Source: Candidatus Rifleibacteriota bacterium (GTDB taxonomy: Bacteria > Muiribacteriota > Ozemobacteria > Ozemobacterales > Ozemobacteraceae). Taken from it: a stretch of 64,000 bases of DNA. The notes under the pieces are model-generated. The model did no database searches. It worked only from the letters and a program-made list of their open reading frames with translations, and was not told the DNA's origin. The stretch is from positions 199,624 through 263,623 of the forward strand of contig JADFZL010000005.1 of assembly GCA_015232575.1 (NCBI GenBank), read 5' to 3'. The position numbers and the translations under genes were made by a program. Shown here one piece after another: positions 61,067 to 64,000 of this stretch. Position 1 is the first letter of the stretch. Each line of letters begins with the position of its first letter.

Positions 61067-61442
61067 TTTCAAGCTGTTCAACAAGATGCGAACGGTCTGA
61101 GTGAGCTTTATATGGTTCCGGCCAGAATTCAACGATTCCAGTGATTTTTCCAGCAGAAATTGTGAAGAAGGACAAAGCCCGGGCATGTTGAACACCATCG
61201 GTAACGCTTACATCCGAAACTGCATCACTGTCACCCGCCACAATTCTATTAATAGTAAAATGCCAGGGGCCATGAGAAGGATACTCGGAATTAATACGTG
61301 CAAAATTCTGCAAGCCATGAACTCGTTCCCCTGATTGCGGCCAGTCAAGAACAAAATTATCAGAAAGGACTTCCTGAACAGATTCAAAATTGTTCGAATC
61401 CATGAGCTGCCAGAATTTCAGTATAATTTCCTTTGATGTCAT
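61044..61442 (-). CDS. SnoaL/NTF2-like protein
   Basis: The 132-residue protein has the NTF2-like fold pattern of SnoaL ketosteroid-isomerase relatives: IILKFWQLMDSNNFESVQEVLSDNFVLDWPQ, then GLQNFARINSEYP, and a strand GKITGIVEFWPEPY. These small proteins are isomerases, hydratases or ligand carriers; the reaction here is unknown. GAGGAA precedes the ATG. It is embedded between two sensor kinases, overlapping one by 23 bases, so it may bind a ligand sensed by them (inference). Confidence 0.82.
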   Translation of the reverse strand: MTSKEIILKFWQLMDSNNFESVQEVLSDNFVLDWPQSGERVHGLQNFARINSEYPSHGPWHFTINRIVAGDSDAVSDVSVTDGVQHARALSFFTISAGKITGIVEFWPEPYKAHSDRSHLVEQLENGFGTNK

Positions 61443-61452
61443 CCTTGTTCCT

Positions 61453-63972
61453 CTATTTGCTCAACGCTTCTCTGGTCTTGTCTGCCAGATCTTTTTTCGA
61501 AAATGGCTTCTGAATGAAATTCACGCCTTCGTACAACACACCTCTATTAACAATTACGTTCGCCGTGTACCCTGACATGAACAAGACCTTAAGCTTGGGA
61601 AAACTTTTTTGAATCTGCTTTGCCAAATCACGACCGTTTATCTCAGGCATGACTACGTCGGTAATAAGCAGATGAATGTTGCCGGAGTGCATGGAAGCAA
61701 GACCTATGGCTTCACTTGGAGTCCCGGCAGCAACAACAACATAGCCAAGATCTTCAAGCATTGTTTTTGTCAGTTTCAAAATCATTTCATCATCTTCTAC
61801 CAGAAGAATAGTTTCACCTACTTGTACAATAGATTGAATCACATTATCTTTATTTTCAAGTAAATCTGTCTCCAGAGCAGTATATCGTGGCAGATAAATT
61901 CTGAAAGTTGCGCCCTGACCCGGCTCACTGTAAACATTTACAAAACCCCCGTTTTGTTTGACAATACCGTAGACAGTTGCCAAACCCAAACCTGTGCCTT
62001 TGCCCAATGCCTTGGTAGTAAAGAATGGCTCAAATAAATGCATCTGTGTTTCCCGATCAATACCACAACCATCATCACTTACAGACAGCATGACAAAATC
62101 ACCTGGAATACAACTGATCAGATTGCCACAAGAAGATTCGTCAAATATTTTTCTGCCCGTTTCAATTGTGATATGCCCAACATCAGCTATAGCATCACGG
62201 GCGTTCACACAAAGGTTTGTCAAAACCTGGTCGAGTTGTGCAGAATCTATCTTAACTGTCCACAAGTCAGGCTCGGGATGCCAGACAAGTTTGATGTTTT
62301 CTCCGATCAACCGTTGCAGCATATTGAGCATCCCGTTTACAGCCTCATTTAAATCAATCGGCTTGGGAGAAATGGTTTGCTGTCGTGAAAAAGCCAGTAA
62401 CTGACTGGTAATATCTGCTGAACGCCTCGCGGCTTTCAGAATTTCTTCAAGATCATGGTTCATAGTATTATCAGGACCACTTTTTTCAATAATTAATTCT
62501 GTATAACCAATAATTACGCTGAGCATGTTATTGAAGTCATGAGCCACACCCCCTGCCAATCGCCCCACAGATTCCATTTTCTGAGACTGTAGCAGTTTCT
62601 CATTGAGTTTTTCTTTCTCTTCCTCTGCTTTTTTGCGATCTGTTATGTCATTAAACAAACCCATCACAGCAACAATTTCACCCCTGTCATTTCTTATTGG
62701 CGTTTTGATGGTATGAATCCAATACGATCTTTCATTGGCAACATAGCTTTCCTCAAGATCAATTATAGTTCCCGAAGAAATAACTGCGTTATCATCAGCA
62801 CGATATTTATCAGCAAGTTCCCGTGGATAAAAAGAATAGTCGTCCTTACCAACAAAATCAGCGGGGGAAAGGCCAAAATCAGCAGAGTAATTAGCATTAA
62901 CAAACAGATATTTATGATCCCTGTCTTTCAGAAATATCCTCTGTGGAATATTTTCTACTAGCGCACGGTGTATTGCCTCAATCTTTTTTACCTTTTCTTC
63001 CTGACTTTTTCGATATAAACTGATAACCAATACAGATGAAATAAGTATAAGAAGAAAAATAATAATAGCAGTAACCCATGCGCGGTATTTTACCTCTGCC
63101 AGAATCTCGCTGGTATCCATTTTAGAAACAATTGACCAGTTTGATTGAGATATTAATTTTGAAACAGACAATACTTCTACTTCCCGATAGTCAAGACCAA
63201 TAAACCGGCCGTAATTACCGATGACAGCTTGAACCGCCGGAAGATCGAGTTGAGTAAGGGGAAATTTCAGATTAAGAGCCGTGTTTTTTCTGTGTCTCAA
63301 CTCATTCAGAAATACTACTGAATCACCATCGCGGCTTACAAGAAGGGTTTCACCCGTTCTGCTTGGAGTTGGCCATTTCTGAATTAAAGGAAACAGGAAT
63401 TCAGCAGCATGACTCCGCAAAACAACAACTGCAATAATTTCTCCGCTGTTATTCTGAATTGGCTCCAGTACGTCTATATAGATATTGCCGTCAGGGGCTA
63501 AAAAAAGATCGCTCAGAAGACTTGTACATCCCTTAACAGCATCTTCGAATGCCTTCAGGGTAACCTTACCAACAAAAGTATCAGCATTATCGGAGAGAAG
63601 AATCTTACCTGACTTATCCAAAAAGAACGCATCTTCGTAAACAGTGCCTTTTCTATTAATACTCAACTGAACTTTAAGCTGATCTACTGCAGATTGATTC
63701 GCTGGTTCCAGAATTAATCGCTCAATTTCCATTCGTACCAGAGGACCAACTGCCGCCCTGTGTATATCTGCAAGCTTTTGTTTTCGCCATTCCTGAATAG
63801 AATCAACTTTAAGCTGTGCAATGGTAGTCAACTCAAGAAATTTCTCCTCGGTTATACGGTCAGCTTCATGACCATAATAGAAAATGCCTGTAAAGATGAG
63901 AAAAGTCGCTACCGAAGAAAGAAGAATAAGCCACTGCAGAGGAATAGAAGTTATTCCCGAAACACGTTTCAT
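61453..63972 (-). CDS. Cache-PAS hybrid sensor histidine kinase with receiver
   Basis: The 839-residue membrane protein has TM1 (about 12-32), a periplasmic double-Cache region (about 40-295), TM2 (about 300-320), PAS (335-450, FLKDRDHKYLFVNANY), a HisKA of the GGVAHDFNNMLSVI type with intact His, HATPase (VSDDGCGID, GTGLGLATVYGIVKQNGG) and a C-terminal receiver (LVEDDE, LLITDVVMPEINGRD, QKPFS). It senses a small extracellular ligand and runs an internal relay. It is the first gene of a four-gene signalling unit reading to 58602. The ATG at 63972 lies 28 bases from the window edge. Confidence 0.92.
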   Translation of the reverse strand: MKRVSGITSIPLQWLILLSSVATFLIFTGIFYYGHEADRITEEKFLELTTIAQLKVDSIQEWRKQKLADIHRAAVGPLVRMEIERLILEPANQSAVDQLKVQLSINRKGTVYEDAFFLDKSGKILLSDNADTFVGKVTLKAFEDAVKGCTSLLSDLFLAPDGNIYIDVLEPIQNNSGEIIAVVVLRSHAAEFLFPLIQKWPTPSRTGETLLVSRDGDSVVFLNELRHRKNTALNLKFPLTQLDLPAVQAVIGNYGRFIGLDYREVEVLSVSKLISQSNWSIVSKMDTSEILAEVKYRAWVTAIIIFLLILISSVLVISLYRKSQEEKVKKIEAIHRALVENIPQRIFLKDRDHKYLFVNANYSADFGLSPADFVGKDDYSFYPRELADKYRADDNAVISSGTIIDLEESYVANERSYWIHTIKTPIRNDRGEIVAVMGLFNDITDRKKAEEEKEKLNEKLLQSQKMESVGRLAGGVAHDFNNMLSVIIGYTELIIEKSGPDNTMNHDLEEILKAARRSADITSQLLAFSRQQTISPKPIDLNEAVNGMLNMLQRLIGENIKLVWHPEPDLWTVKIDSAQLDQVLTNLCVNARDAIADVGHITIETGRKIFDESSCGNLISCIPGDFVMLSVSDDGCGIDRETQMHLFEPFFTTKALGKGTGLGLATVYGIVKQNGGFVNVYSEPGQGATFRIYLPRYTALETDLLENKDNVIQSIVQVGETILLVEDDEMILKLTKTMLEDLGYVVVAAGTPSEAIGLASMHSGNIHLLITDVVMPEINGRDLAKQIQKSFPKLKVLFMSGYTANVIVNRGVLYEGVNFIQKPFSKKDLADKTREALSK

Positions 63973-64000
63973 CTAAAATAATCCTTTTATCCAATTAAAA

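Noticed and set aside
1..64000. tRNA, rRNA, CRISPR arrays, transposases, prophage
   Set aside because: I looked for the conserved T-loop, regular repeat-spacer patterns and recombinase motifs and saw none; a covariance-model search would be needed to exclude an unusual tRNA.

Overview
The window is an AT-rich, gene-dense bacterial chromosome segment. Its genes include diderm-type secretion parts (prepilins, a secretin-domain protein, a HlyD adaptor), many proteins with Sec signal peptides, several large histidine kinases, and RelA/SpoT, Rex and an RqcH-like protein. The mixture of many secreted orphan proteins and pseudopilin modules would fit an uncultured deep-branching lineage (for example Candidatus Riflebacteria-like), but that assignment is a guess; no rRNA marker is present. 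I see no rRNA, tRNA, CRISPR array or intact insertion sequence.

Region 1 (1-29 kb) is a secretome island: a cut-off prepilin, a lipase, two secreted phospholipase D proteins, a clan-A glycoside hydrolase, two large paralogous Ig-like secreted proteins, a DUF1566-like protein, FecR-domain proteins, a pseudopilin operon (11.5-15.4 kb) and several signal-peptide proteins of unknown function. The main discovery is here. Ten intergenic sites on both strands carry TTCAACC, then exactly 16 bases, then a TGTATWATA-like box. Every one lies directly upstream of a gene encoding a signal-peptide protein. The AAC-containing -35 element and the 16-base spacing resemble ECF sigma promoters, and the island contains an ECF sigma gene followed by an anti-sigma factor that joins a zinc-finger domain to a FecR domain (19.2-20.7 kb). 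I propose one secretome regulon; the link between this sigma factor and this motif is inference.

Region 2 (29-46 kb) is mostly on the minus strand. It holds a 1366-residue CheR-GAF-PAS-kinase-REC-REC-Hpt protein whose kinase and Hpt phospho-histidines are both replaced by serine and whose first receiver Asp is Glu; an RqcH/NFACT protein with a TolB-like propeller; a stress and redox cluster (RelA/SpoT, STAS, Rex, a winged-helix-like protein); ornithine carbamoyltransferase; and a short MutS-family ATPase on the plus strand.

Region 3 (45-53.5 kb) looks acquired and partly decayed. It has a truncated Fic gene, a DUF3795 and GNAT pair, a frameshifted GNAT remnant, a DUF6265-AHSA1 fusion, a methyltransferase, and a TetR-cupin-HlyD-FtsX-ATPase export cassette with a 12-bp-arm operator and visibly higher GC.

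Region 4 (53.5-64 kb) returns to the minus strand: a secreted propeller-like protein, a membrane-anchored alpha/beta hydrolase, a protein with two secretin-type N-domains, and a two-component cluster (OmpR-type regulator, membrane kinase, SnoaL protein, Cache-PAS hybrid kinase). Dispersed GTCATCTCGACC hairpin repeats mark the intergenic DNA of regions 2-4.
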